Positions 36,007 through 44,029 of a stretch of DNA of 64,000 nucleotides are shown one piece after another; the stretch's first letter is position 1; each line of letters begins with the position of its first letter. The stretch spans positions 742,149 to 806,148 of the forward strand of contig NZ_JAULBL010000002.1 in NCBI RefSeq assembly GCF_030512175.1, written 5' to 3'. The translations under genes and the position numbers were made by a program. Source of the stretch: Paeniglutamicibacter sulfureus (lineage in GTDB: Bacteria; Actinomycetota; Actinomycetes; Actinomycetales; Micrococcaceae). The notes beneath the pieces are model-generated. The model was not told the origin of the DNA, searched no databases, and saw only the letters and a list, made by a program, of their open reading frames with translations.

Positions 36007-36936
36007 ATGCCAAAGCGTAAAGTCATCATCTCGTGCGCCGTGACCGGATCCATCCACACCCCCAGCATGTCCCCGTACCTCCCGGTCACCGCCGAAGAGA
36101 TCTCCCAAGCAGCGCTAGAGGCTGCGCAAGCCGGTGCAGCAATTGTGCATCTTCATACCCGTGACCCCAAGGACGGGCGGCCATCGCAAGATCCCGCCCT
36201 CTACGAACCATTCCTCAAAAAAATCAACGCATCCAGCGACGTGATTATCAACATTACGACCGGCGGTTCAACTGCGATGCCCGTCGAAGAACGTATCCGC
36301 CCGGCAATGGAATTCCAACCAGAACTTGCCTCCCTGAACATGGGATCAATGAACTTTGCCACGTTCCCCATGCTCCAAAGGTTCACCGAATTTGAACACG
36401 CGTGGGAGCGCGACTACTTGGAAAACAGCCGCGACGTCATTTTCAAGAACACGTTCAAGGACATCGAGCACATCCTTAGCGAAGGGGGCAGGAACGGGAC
36501 CCGCTTCGAATATGAATGCTACGACATAGGACACCTATATAGCCTGTCTCACTTCTTCCGTGAAGGGCTCGCTACCGCCCCCCTGCTGATCCAATCGGTG
36601 ATGGGAATCCTCGGCGGCATCGGAACCCACCCGGAGGACCTTGCCCATATGCGCCGCACCGCCGATCGCCTCTTCGGCGATGCATACGAATGGTCCGTCG
36701 TCGGTGCCGGCCGCCATCAGATGCCACTGGCCACCTTAGTGGCAGCCCAAGGCGGACACGTTCGCGTGGGACTCGAGGACTCGCTTTGGCTCGGTCCAGG
36801 CCAGCTAGCCAATTCATCAGCACAGCAGGTCATTCAAATACGAAAGATACTGGAAGGACTCGGGCTCGAAGTAGCTACCCCCGACGAAGCCCGCGAGATG
36901 CTAAAGCTCAAGGGCAGAGGGAACGTCGGCTTTTAG
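36007..36936 (+). CDS. BKACE family beta-keto acid cleavage enzyme (DUF849)
   Basis: 309 residues from ATG 36007, which has TTAGGA upstream; a GTG at 35980 overlapping the SDR stop is less likely. The zinc-binding 'VHLHTRDPKDGRPSQD' near residue 45 and 'NITTGGS' plus 'SLNMGSMNFA' are hallmarks of this family. BKACE enzymes condense a 3-oxo carboxylate with acetyl-CoA and release acetoacetate and a new acyl-CoA. With the dehydrogenase and transporter genes upstream this gives a coherent route: import of a 3-hydroxyacid, oxidation, then cleavage. It ends the operon before a hairpin terminator. Confidence 0.9.
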   Translation: MPKRKVIISCAVTGSIHTPSMSPYLPVTAEEISQAALEAAQAGAAIVHLHTRDPKDGRPSQDPALYEPFLKKINASSDVIINITTGGSTAMPVEERIRPAMEFQPELASLNMGSMNFATFPMLQRFTEFEHAWERDYLENSRDVIFKNTFKDIEHILSEGGRNGTRFEYECYDIGHLYSLSHFFREGLATAPLLIQSVMGILGGIGTHPEDLAHMRRTADRLFGDAYEWSVVGAGRHQMPLATLVAAQGGHVRVGLEDSLWLGPGQLANSSAQQVIQIRKILEGLGLEVATPDEAREMLKLKGRGNVGF

Positions 36937-36968
36937 AGCCAGAGTGGTCCAAAAATGAACTCAAATAT

Positions 36969-37005
36969 GATAGCTCGCGTGGACTCTTTGGCCGCGTGAG
37001 CTATC
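36969..37005 (+). terminator. Hairpin terminator after the BKACE gene
   Basis: Arms GATAGCTCGCGTGG and CCGCGTGAGCTATC pair with two G-U type positions around a short loop and are followed by 'ttatt'. Confidence 0.75.
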
Positions 37006-37410
37006 TTATTCGATCCGCTTGAATCGCTCTACGATTCCAAAGCTGGAAGTAGATCGTCGTTGTAAGACGGAACATACCTTTGTGGACAGAAAGTCGCGGG
37101 ATGATGGGGTCAGCTCGAGACGTCTGGTCTACGGCCAACATAGCAGCCCCGTTGGTGTGTTGATTATGAGCGGCTCTGGGGACCTTGTCCTATCGGTGGG
37201 GTGACGCGTGGTGCGAACATGAAGAAACTTCTAGAAACATGACTGCTCGTCGCCATGATACCTACGGCAAATGGGTCGGAGCCATGAAACCAGAAGTTTG
37301 TGGCCCGCGTGGTCGCTGCACAGGCCTCGTTTCGTCGTTGCACTGTTGATTGCAGATTCCATGCCCTTGGAGGAATCCCGTGGGATGGATGGGTTAGAAG
37401 CGGGTCCGGA
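37006..37410. other. Intergenic region without a recognised gene
   Basis: About 400 bp between the BKACE terminator and the end of the VOC gene. Short open frames on both strands show no family pattern and no ribosome site. No repeats or RNA structure were noticed. Confidence 0.5.
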
Positions 37411-37938
37411 CTATATCCGGGGGTCCCAAAGAAGAGTTTGTGCCCCTGGCTCGTAGGCCTTTCCGGCTGGGTATGAGACTAGCTCAAACTGCATTCCCCA
37501 GGGAGAAAGGAAATACACCCAGCGTTGTCCCGCGCTCGCACCGGAACTATTCGTGGCGTCGCCGAGGACCTCTACCTTTTGGTCTTTGAGGTAGTTAATC
37601 GCTTCATCGATATCATCGACGTAGAAGGCAATGTGGTGCCCGCCGATGTCGCTGTTTTTCGGTTGGATGGATCGCTGGTCCGGCGACGAGTAGTGAAAGA
37701 CTTCGAAGTTTGCCCCATTGAAGCAACGATAAAAGCGAATCTCGTGAATGACGGCCTCGTCATGGATGTTCAGGTGGGAACTCATCCACCTGCCACTTGG
37801 TTGCATCGGGCCCAACGAATAGACATGATCACAGCCCAAGAGGTTCACGAAAAATTCGTGCGCTTCATCCATATCGGGAACGGTGAACCCGATATGATCC
37901 GTACCTCGCAGCCCGGGCAGGCCTCGTTCTTTGAACAT
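37411..37938 (-). CDS. VOC-fold metalloprotein (glyoxalase/ring-cleavage dioxygenase family)
   Basis: 175 residues from ATG 37938, selected for GGAGG 6 nt upstream (frame open to 37968). Two beta-alpha-beta-beta-beta modules are seen, with metal-ligand candidates His15 ('GTDHIGFTV'), His101/102 ('GGHHIAFYVDD') and Glu152 ('MQFELVSYP'). The family covers lactoylglutathione lyases, extradiol dioxygenases and isomerases, so the reaction is open. Two TTGGATCC-type sites lie in its promoter region and the GntR gene is divergent from it, tying it to the same regulon as the dehydrogenase operon. Confidence 0.82.
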   Translation of the reverse strand: MFKERGLPGLRGTDHIGFTVPDMDEAHEFFVNLLGCDHVYSLGPMQPSGRWMSSHLNIHDEAVIHEIRFYRCFNGANFEVFHYSSPDQRSIQPKNSDIGGHHIAFYVDDIDEAINYLKDQKVEVLGDATNSSGASAGQRWVYFLSPWGMQFELVSYPAGKAYEPGAQTLLWDPRI

Positions 37939-37958
37939 ATGGCACCTCCATGTCGAAT

Positions 37959-37968
37959 TTGGATCCAA
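37959..37968. promoter_or_regulatory. Operator TTGGATCCAA at the VOC gene promoter
   Basis: On the minus strand the sequence reads TATATTGGATCCAAA, so the palindrome overlaps a likely -10 element (TATATT) 20-30 bp upstream of the VOC start. Repressor binding here would block transcription. Confidence 0.65.
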
Positions 37969-38020
37969 TATAGCCCATTGTTGACCCTGGAAACGACACT
38001 TCGCGATAGAATGATTGCAT

Positions 38021-38030
38021 TAGGATCCAA
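38021..38030. promoter_or_regulatory. Operator variant TAGGATCCAA in the VOC/GntR divergent region
   Basis: Nine of ten bases match the palindrome found at 37959; the two sites are 62 nt apart, about the same spacing as the pair at 29260 and 29324. It lies between the VOC and GntR genes. Confidence 0.5.
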
Positions 38031-38261
38031 TCACCTTGTTCGAAGCTGGACGAACGAAAGGTCCGGACGAGTGTCCGGATCCTCAAACCATGAAATCGAG
38101 TGCCCAGTGGCATTGGATGAGACATTATGAAAGCTGCGGGGTCAATTAACGCGGATTCTGAGGCCGTCTGAACGGGCCTAGTTTCAGTACGTTATGTAGC
38201 CCGACAGTCCAGGCTGATTGGAAGCTGAATCGCATCAACGAAGCGCGCCACAAGGAGAACC

Positions 38262-38939
38262 ATGAACCGTTCGAAGAACAACAATGCCGACGTAAGCGGA
38301 CGCCGGATTGCCGATGAGATGCGGGATTCGATTTTGCAGGGAGAATTGCAGCCCGGAACCCGGATGGGCCAAGAGATGCTTGCAGAGAGGTTCAAGGCCA
38401 GCCGCATGCCCGTTAGGGAGGCACTTCGTCAACTAGAGTCCGAAGGCTTGGTCACAATCATTCCACATAGCGGCGCATGGGTGGCCAAGATGGATCCATT
38501 CGAGTTTGACCAAACTTATAAGCTTCGCGAAGCGGTTGAACCACTGGCAATTCGCGAGAGCATTCCGCATTTGGACGATGAACGGAAGCAGCGAATCGTG
38601 GACCTTGCGCACGAGATAAAGGAAATCGCGACTTCCGAAGAATCTATTGACGTGGAGCGCTTCCTGGATCTGGATAGGCAATTTCACCTGCTGACTTATT
38701 CCGGGGTGCGCTCGCAGTATCTCAATGAAGTGGTTCAGCGTTTGTGGAACACAACGCAGCACTATCGCCGGGTGCTGATGACATCTCTTCCGACCGAACA
38801 GCTTGAGGCGACGAACGCCGACCATTTCTTGATTGCCGACAGCGTCAGACGCGGTGATGCCGATGCGGCAGCCACGCTGGTGAAACTTCACATTCGTCGT
38901 ACGCGCAGCAATTTGCCGACCATCGCCGCGACGACCTAA
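38262..38939 (+). CDS. GntR-family regulator with FCD effector domain
   Basis: 225 residues. The winged helix 'GRRIADEMRDSILQGELQPG' to 'SRMPVREALRQLESEGLV' spans about residues 8-70, followed by an all-helical FCD ligand domain ('DQTYKLREAVEPLAIRES', 'LDLDRQFHLL'). CAAGGAGAACC precedes the ATG. FCD-type GntR proteins usually repress catabolic genes until a pathway acid binds. Palindromes TTGGATCCAA or variants surround the gene: upstream of the divergent VOC gene, just after its own stop (38940-38949) and in the promoter of the following nine-gene operon. It is therefore the likely central regulator of this block. Confidence 0.9.
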   Translation: MNRSKNNNADVSGRRIADEMRDSILQGELQPGTRMGQEMLAERFKASRMPVREALRQLESEGLVTIIPHSGAWVAKMDPFEFDQTYKLREAVEPLAIRESIPHLDDERKQRIVDLAHEIKEIATSEESIDVERFLDLDRQFHLLTYSGVRSQYLNEVVQRLWNTTQHYRRVLMTSLPTEQLEATNADHFLIADSVRRGDADAAATLVKLHIRRTRSNLPTIAATT

Positions 38940-39112
38940 TTGGATCCTAAAGTAATAATTCTTCCCTTCTTGGTGTTCGCGGCTTTTCGCAAAGTGTCCT
39001 ATCGGCACCTGAGATAAGTACCGCGAATTCAATCTTCTCGGCAATTCTGGCCGTTCTTCGGTCTAATCTAGTCCGCGTGGGATTGGGCGCTTCACAGGCA
39101 GCTTCCGTCACT

Positions 39113-39226
39113 TTGGATACAATCGGGTTGACGTGGGTCACACAGTGTGGTTATCTATCTCTCATTGGATCCAAATTCCAACTATTGCACCGCGCAAAGG
39201 CTCGAATTGCCGGTTATTGGATACAA
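39113..39226 (+). promoter_or_regulatory. Promoter with three spaced GntR-type operators
   Basis: Sites TTGGATACAA (39113-39122), TTGGATCCAA (39165-39174) and TTGGATACAA (39217-39226) are each exactly 52 nt apart, five helical turns. A promoter fits between them: TTGACG (39128-39133), 18-nt spacer, TATCTA (39152-39157), which puts the start site near 39164 at the central operator. Regular spacing suggests cooperative or looped repressor binding. A partial site 'ttggatccta' is at 38940-38949. Confidence 0.7.
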
Positions 39227-39246
39227 ACCCGAAAGTTGAGAAGAAG

Positions 39247-40443
39247 ATGTCACATACTTGGCGCCCACCGGTAGCACCTGCTTCCGTATTCCTGTCCCCC
39301 GGAGTCGTAATCGGTGGGAACAACTCGTCCCTTGAGTTGGCGTCGGTCCTGGCTGCCCAACTTGGGGTCAAAGACGGGCCGATACTTTTGGCCATTGATG
39401 ACGCCGTAAAGTCAGCCGGCTTGATCGCACCTGTCGAGGCTGCGCTGCAAGATGCCGGCTATGCAGTCCAACTGCGCGGTGGCTTCGGTGCCGAACCCAC
39501 GGACGAGATCGTCAACGCCGTTGCGAATGAAGCGCGATCCAACAACGTACAAGCAGTGATCGGCGTCGGTGGTGGGTCGGTCTTGGATTCCGCCAAGCTC
39601 GTTGCGTTGCTTCTGAAAAACGAGGGATTGTGCGCGGATTGGACCGGCGTCGTGGAACCGGCCAATGGTGTGGCGCCGCTTGTGTTGGTCCCCACCACAT
39701 GTGGCACGGGAGCTGAGGCAACACGCATCGCCATGGTGACGATCGGCGGTAACAAGCGTGCGTCATCGTGCAGCCTTTACGTTCCGCGTGTTGCCGTTCT
39801 TGATCCGGTATTGGTGTCTTCCCTTCCCGGGAAGGTTGTCGCCGCGACGGGGATGGACGCACTGGCCCACGCCACCGAAGCGTTGATGTCCGCAACTGCC
39901 TCGCCGCTGAGTGCACACCACTCCCTACGCGCCATCGAATTGCTTGTGGACCATCTTGAGGCGGCATCGCAGGGGGACCAGGAAGCGCTTGGCCAAGTTC
40001 TGTGGGCATCGCACTTTGCTGGCCAAGCACTGAATGCCGGCGTTGTCCTCGGCCACTCGCTGGCATACTGCCTCGCCCACGCAAATCCAATGCCGCATGG
40101 AGTCTCGTGTGCCATGGCCCTTCCGTACTGCATTGCGTATAACCAAAACCTGGAGCCGTCCCTGGCCAAGCTTATTGCGAACGCACTGACGGCGGGCCAA
40201 AGCAACGACCTGCAGGTAGCGGCAAAATCTGTTGCCGAGCTGGCCGGCCGCATGGGTCTGCCAACCACGTTGGCCGACGCGGGCATTGGCGAAGACAAGA
40301 CGTCTTCGATGGCTCAGCTCTGCGTCGCCGATTACCAGCGGCCCACGAATCCGGAGCCAATGACCCTCGAGGCCGTCCACAGCCTGTTTGACGCCATGAT
40401 CTCCGGCGACATTGCAGGCGCCTTCTCCGTGACTGCACGTTGA
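39247..40443 (+). CDS. Iron-containing alcohol dehydrogenase
   Basis: 398 residues from ATG 39247 (GAGAAGAAG upstream); the frame is open from 39133 but that part lies in the promoter. The NAD-binding 'GVGGGSVLDSAK' is near residue 95. The metal site is visible in 'GMDALAHATEALMS' and in 'VLGHSLAYCLAHANPMPHG', supplying the Asp and His ligands of group III alcohol dehydrogenases. It is the first gene of a nine-gene operon and is followed 23 bp later by an aldehyde dehydrogenase, so the pair should turn an alcohol into an acid. Maleylacetate reductase-type activity is a less likely alternative within the same fold. Confidence 0.88.
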   Translation: MSHTWRPPVAPASVFLSPGVVIGGNNSSLELASVLAAQLGVKDGPILLAIDDAVKSAGLIAPVEAALQDAGYAVQLRGGFGAEPTDEIVNAVANEARSNNVQAVIGVGGGSVLDSAKLVALLLKNEGLCADWTGVVEPANGVAPLVLVPTTCGTGAEATRIAMVTIGGNKRASSCSLYVPRVAVLDPVLVSSLPGKVVAATGMDALAHATEALMSATASPLSAHHSLRAIELLVDHLEAASQGDQEALGQVLWASHFAGQALNAGVVLGHSLAYCLAHANPMPHGVSCAMALPYCIAYNQNLEPSLAKLIANALTAGQSNDLQVAAKSVAELAGRMGLPTTLADAGIGEDKTSSMAQLCVADYQRPTNPEPMTLEAVHSLFDAMISGDIAGAFSVTAR

Positions 40444-40466
40444 TACCGACGAAGCAAGGACCAATT

Positions 40467-41918
40467 ATGAAAACCATCGAAGCAAATAACCTAGTCAATG
40501 GACAGTTCAAGGCTGCCAGTAACGGCGCCACGATCGAGGTCAGTAACCCGGCTACGGATGGCGAACTCGTCGGAACGGTACCCGCCATGACCTCAGACGA
40601 CGTTCGCGAGGTCTTTGAAGCGGCTGTCCAAGGTGCTGCCGTGTGGAAGGGCGCATCCCAGCTCGAACGCGGGCGGATCCTCCTTCGCACCGCGGAACTT
40701 CTGCGCGAACGTAGCGGATCGCTCGTTGACCTGATTGTCAGGGAAATGGGTAAGACTCGAACCGAAGCTACTGGCGAAGTCGGCAAGACCGCAGAATTCT
40801 TCGAGTACTACGGTGGCATGGGACGAGACCCGTTTGGGGAAATGCTGAGCGATGCACGTCCGGGAACCTTTGCCGCACGCATCACTGAACCGCTGGGCGT
40901 TGTCCTCTTGATTACGCCGTGGAACGATCCGCTGCTCACACCAGCCCGCAAGCTGGGTCCGGCGCTCATCGCAGGGAACGCAGTCGTCATCAAGCCGGCG
41001 TCTGTCACCCCGCTGATCACGCTGGCACTGGCCGAAATCATGGTCGACGCCGGACTTCCGCAGGGTGTTTTGGGAACGGTGACTGGCCGGGGACGCGATA
41101 TTTCCGAGGAGCTATTCGCCTCTGAACATATCCGCGCTGTCTCCTTCACCGGATCGACCGAGGTCGGACTAGATATCCAACGACGTCTTGCCGGACGCGG
41201 AATTCGGATCCAAACCGAAATGGGCGGCAAAAACGCCGCCGTCATCATGAACGACGCCGATTTGGATCTGGCGGTGCCCACGATCGTCGCGGGGGCCTTT
41301 GCCCAGGCCGGACAACGTTGCACCGCCACGAGTCGTCTCATTGTCCAGCGCGGCGTTGCAGACGAAGTGCGCAAACGCATCTCGGACGCCGTTTGCAACC
41401 TGGTGGTTGCTCCCGGTCAGACTCCGGGTGCCAACCTTGGCCCGGTGGTCGATTCCGGGGCGCAGAAACAGATCCAGCTGCATTTGGAAACCGCAAGGCA
41501 GGAGGGGGCATCGGTTCTCGCCGCCTCCCGGCTGGATGGGCAGACCTCCGACATTGGTTGCTTTGTCGCTCCCACGTTCCTGTCGGTCTCGCGGGAACAC
41601 TCAATCTGGCGCGACGAGGTTTTTGGTCCGGTGCTCGCCATGCTCGAGGTCGACACTCTCGATGAGGCTGTCGACGCCGTCAATGATTCCGACTACGGTC
41701 TGTCCGCGGCGATTTTCACGAAGGACCTGGAGACCTCATTCGCGTTTCTTCGACGTGTTGACACCGGCCAGGTGTCCGTAAACCAGCCAACGACCGGCTG
41801 GGACATCCACCATCCTTTCGGAGGTTTCAAGGACTCGGGTTCCGGGTACAAGGAACAGGGGCGCGATGCGCTGACGTTCTACACGCGCATCAAGACCGCA
41901 GCAATTCGCACCCACTGA
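40467..41918 (+). CDS. NAD(P)-dependent aldehyde dehydrogenase
   Basis: 483 residues from ATG 40467 with AAGGA upstream. All ALDH family marks are present: 'ITPWNDPLLTPARKLGPAL' with Lys in 'VVIKPASVTPL', 'FTGSTEVG', catalytic Glu in 'TEMGGKNAAVIM', catalytic Cys in 'QAGQRCTATSR' and 'EVFGPVLAM'. It oxidises the aldehyde presumably made by the Fe-ADH encoded just upstream. The family resembles benzaldehyde/succinate-semialdehyde-type enzymes, but substrate cannot be fixed from sequence. Confidence 0.92.
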   Translation: MKTIEANNLVNGQFKAASNGATIEVSNPATDGELVGTVPAMTSDDVREVFEAAVQGAAVWKGASQLERGRILLRTAELLRERSGSLVDLIVREMGKTRTEATGEVGKTAEFFEYYGGMGRDPFGEMLSDARPGTFAARITEPLGVVLLITPWNDPLLTPARKLGPALIAGNAVVIKPASVTPLITLALAEIMVDAGLPQGVLGTVTGRGRDISEELFASEHIRAVSFTGSTEVGLDIQRRLAGRGIRIQTEMGGKNAAVIMNDADLDLAVPTIVAGAFAQAGQRCTATSRLIVQRGVADEVRKRISDAVCNLVVAPGQTPGANLGPVVDSGAQKQIQLHLETARQEGASVLAASRLDGQTSDIGCFVAPTFLSVSREHSIWRDEVFGPVLAMLEVDTLDEAVDAVNDSDYGLSAAIFTKDLETSFAFLRRVDTGQVSVNQPTTGWDIHHPFGGFKDSGSGYKEQGRDALTFYTRIKTAAIRTH

Positions 41919-41937
41919 TTACGAAGGAACCGGAATC

Positions 41938-42696
41938 ATGAATGAATCCTTTTCACTCGTCGGCCGTCGTGCCTTGGTTACGGGTGGGAGCCGTGGTCTG
42001 GGCCGGGCAATCGCAGGAGGTCTGATTGGCGCAGGTGCAAGCGTCGCGATTGTTTCCCGTACCGCCTCTGAGGTCCAATCCGCAGCCACAGATTTGGGTG
42101 CTGCAGCATATCCGCTGGCCATGGACGTCGCCGTCGCCGGCCAGGAAGCCACGGTGATAGATCAGGCAGAGAATGTTCTTGGGGGGCCACTCGACATCGT
42201 GGTCCATGCCGCGGGTGTCCAACATAGGCAGCCCGCGGAGGAATTCGATCCTGCGGAATGGGAACGGATTCTTCGAATCAACCTGACTGCCCCGTTCATG
42301 CTAAGCCGAGAAATCGGTGCCCGCCAACTTCGGCGCGGTACCCAAGGAAGCCATATCTTTATCGGTTCTCTGACGAGCCTGCTGTCACTTCCGGACGTCA
42401 GCGCCTACACAGCCAGCAAGGCCGGAATCCATGGAGTCTTGCGGAGTCTTTCCACGGAATGGTCGGGGCGCGGAATCCGGGCCAACGGGATCGCTCCCGG
42501 ATACTTTCGCACTGAGCTCACCGAAGCGGTATTCGCGGACACCGAACGATACCAAAAGATGCTCGATCGTATCCCCATGGGACGTTTCGGCAAACCCGAG
42601 GAATTGGCGGGAACGGCCGTGTTCCTTGCATCGGATGCCTCGAGCTACACAACGGGACAACTACTGGTTGTCGACGGCGGTTGGACTGCTGCATAG
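41938..42696 (+). CDS. Short-chain dehydrogenase/reductase
   Basis: 252 residues, 19 bp after the ALDH stop with AAGGAACCGG upstream. Motifs: 'TGGSRGLG' near residue 15, 'HAAGVQH' in place of NAG, Ser in 'FIGSLTSL', 'YTASK' and 'TGQLLVVDGG'. Resembles gluconate 5-dehydrogenase-like SDRs. It is the fifth SDR in the window and the third redox enzyme of this operon. Confidence 0.88.
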   Translation: MNESFSLVGRRALVTGGSRGLGRAIAGGLIGAGASVAIVSRTASEVQSAATDLGAAAYPLAMDVAVAGQEATVIDQAENVLGGPLDIVVHAAGVQHRQPAEEFDPAEWERILRINLTAPFMLSREIGARQLRRGTQGSHIFIGSLTSLLSLPDVSAYTASKAGIHGVLRSLSTEWSGRGIRANGIAPGYFRTELTEAVFADTERYQKMLDRIPMGRFGKPEELAGTAVFLASDASSYTTGQLLVVDGGWTAA

Positions 42697-42744
42697 CCGC
42701 CGCACCACCTCACTCGTCTTACCCCATTTTGATTGGAGTAGAAA

Positions 42745-44013
42745 ATGTACTTGAGAAGCAAGAGCGTTGATCGTCGCAGTTTCCTGAAAATTACCGGTGC
42801 TTCATTGGCAACCCTGGCGGCTGCACCGCTGCTGGCCAGCTGTGCGAGTCCCGGGACCGATGCCACTACATTGCGCATCGGTGCGATGTACCCGGTAAGC
42901 GGCACGAACGCTTTGCTGGGAGAGGAATCCTGGCGTGGAGCCCAAATTGCTGCAGAGTTGCGCAACCGAGCCGGCGGCGTTGCCGGCAAAGCGGTGGAAC
43001 TGGTCTTTGCGGACGTTCCGGATGTTAATACGGCAACATCCGAAGCACGCCGCTTGGTCTTCAACAAAAACATCAAGATGGCGATTGGAACATATGGTTC
43101 CTCGCTGTGCTTGGCTGCCTCGGAGGTCTTCGCCCGTACCGGAAACGCCTTCATCGAACTCGGTGCGGTGTCAGAAGCCATCACGAATCGGGGTTATGAG
43201 CACGTATTCCGTTTCAATCCCACGGCGCACACCATGGCAGTTCTGCACATGCAATTCATCGACCAATTCCTCGCCGGAGCCCTTGGTAAGGAAATGAAGG
43301 ATCTCAAGGTCCTGATGGTGCATGAAGATTCCTCCTATGGACAATCCATTGTCGAATTGGCGCGTCGCGAGGCAGCGAAGATCGGGCTGAAACACTTCGA
43401 AGCCGAACCCTACAGCGCCAAATCCACCGATTTGTCCTCGACGGTCTTGAGGATGAAGAACCAGAATCCCGATGTGGTCCTGGCGGTGTCCTACGCGGCC
43501 GATGCAGTGCTATTGGGCCGGCAGATTCGCGACAACAAACTGAAGCTCGGCGCATTCATCGGGACTGGAGGTGGGCACTCGCTGGCGAACTTCCAGAAGG
43601 CCCTGGGCTCCGCCGCTGATGGCGTCTTCGATGTGGATTTCACACAGATTCACGTGAATCCAGATTTTGCCCCGGGCATTGATGCGTTCCTTCAGGAATA
43701 TCGAAGCCGCTTTGGCCAAGATCCGGCCTCGGGCCATTCGATTGCCAATTTCACCGGTACGAACTTGCTTCTGGATATCTTGGAACAGACCGGAGGATCC
43801 GATGACCCATCGGCGTTTGGTGCCGCCGCGCGCTCGATGAAGGTTCCAGAAGGCAGCACCGCTTCGGGCTGGGGCCTTGACCTGGATGAGCACAACCAAA
43901 ACTCGCTTGGAACCATGAACGTCATGCAATGGAACGGGACGAAGCTCGAAACCGTCTTCCCGCCCGCTGCCGCCGTGCGTGAACCCCAACTCATTACGCC
44001 TTTCGGGCTATGA
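42745..44013 (+). CDS. LIV-type ABC transporter substrate-binding protein (system 2), Tat lipoprotein
   Basis: 422 residues. The signal sequence combines a twin-arginine motif 'DRRSFLKITGAS' with a lipobox 'LLASC' (Cys about 33), so the protein is probably Tat-exported and lipid-anchored. The mature protein has the type I binding-protein pattern ('RIGAMYPVSGTNALLGEE', 'NRAGGVAGKAVE'), and shares 'VSEAITNRGYEHVFRFN' and 'VLMVHEDSSYGQS' with the first system's binding protein, suggesting related ligands. Four transporter genes follow. It defines what the second regulon imports. Confidence 0.9.
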   Translation: MYLRSKSVDRRSFLKITGASLATLAAAPLLASCASPGTDATTLRIGAMYPVSGTNALLGEESWRGAQIAAELRNRAGGVAGKAVELVFADVPDVNTATSEARRLVFNKNIKMAIGTYGSSLCLAASEVFARTGNAFIELGAVSEAITNRGYEHVFRFNPTAHTMAVLHMQFIDQFLAGALGKEMKDLKVLMVHEDSSYGQSIVELARREAAKIGLKHFEAEPYSAKSTDLSSTVLRMKNQNPDVVLAVSYAADAVLLGRQIRDNKLKLGAFIGTGGGHSLANFQKALGSAADGVFDVDFTQIHVNPDFAPGIDAFLQEYRSRFGQDPASGHSIANFTGTNLLLDILEQTGGSDDPSAFGAAARSMKVPEGSTASGWGLDLDEHNQNSLGTMNVMQWNGTKLETVFPPAAAVREPQLITPFGL

Positions 44014-44029
44014 CAGATAGGACCATCTA

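Noticed and set aside
32863-36936. Carnitine degradation operon
   Set aside because: The dehydrogenase-BKACE pair fits, but a betaine/carnitine carrier and a carnitine-type thioesterase are absent and an anion symporter is present, so a carnitine-specific call was not made.
38080-38090. GGATCC-containing sequence resembling the GntR operator
   Set aside because: Only the central six bases match; flanks lack the TT/AA arms, so it was not counted as a site.
37525-38130. 201-residue plus-strand frame over the VOC gene
   Set aside because: The minus strand has metal-ligand motifs and a strong ribosome site; the plus frame has neither and runs into the operator region.
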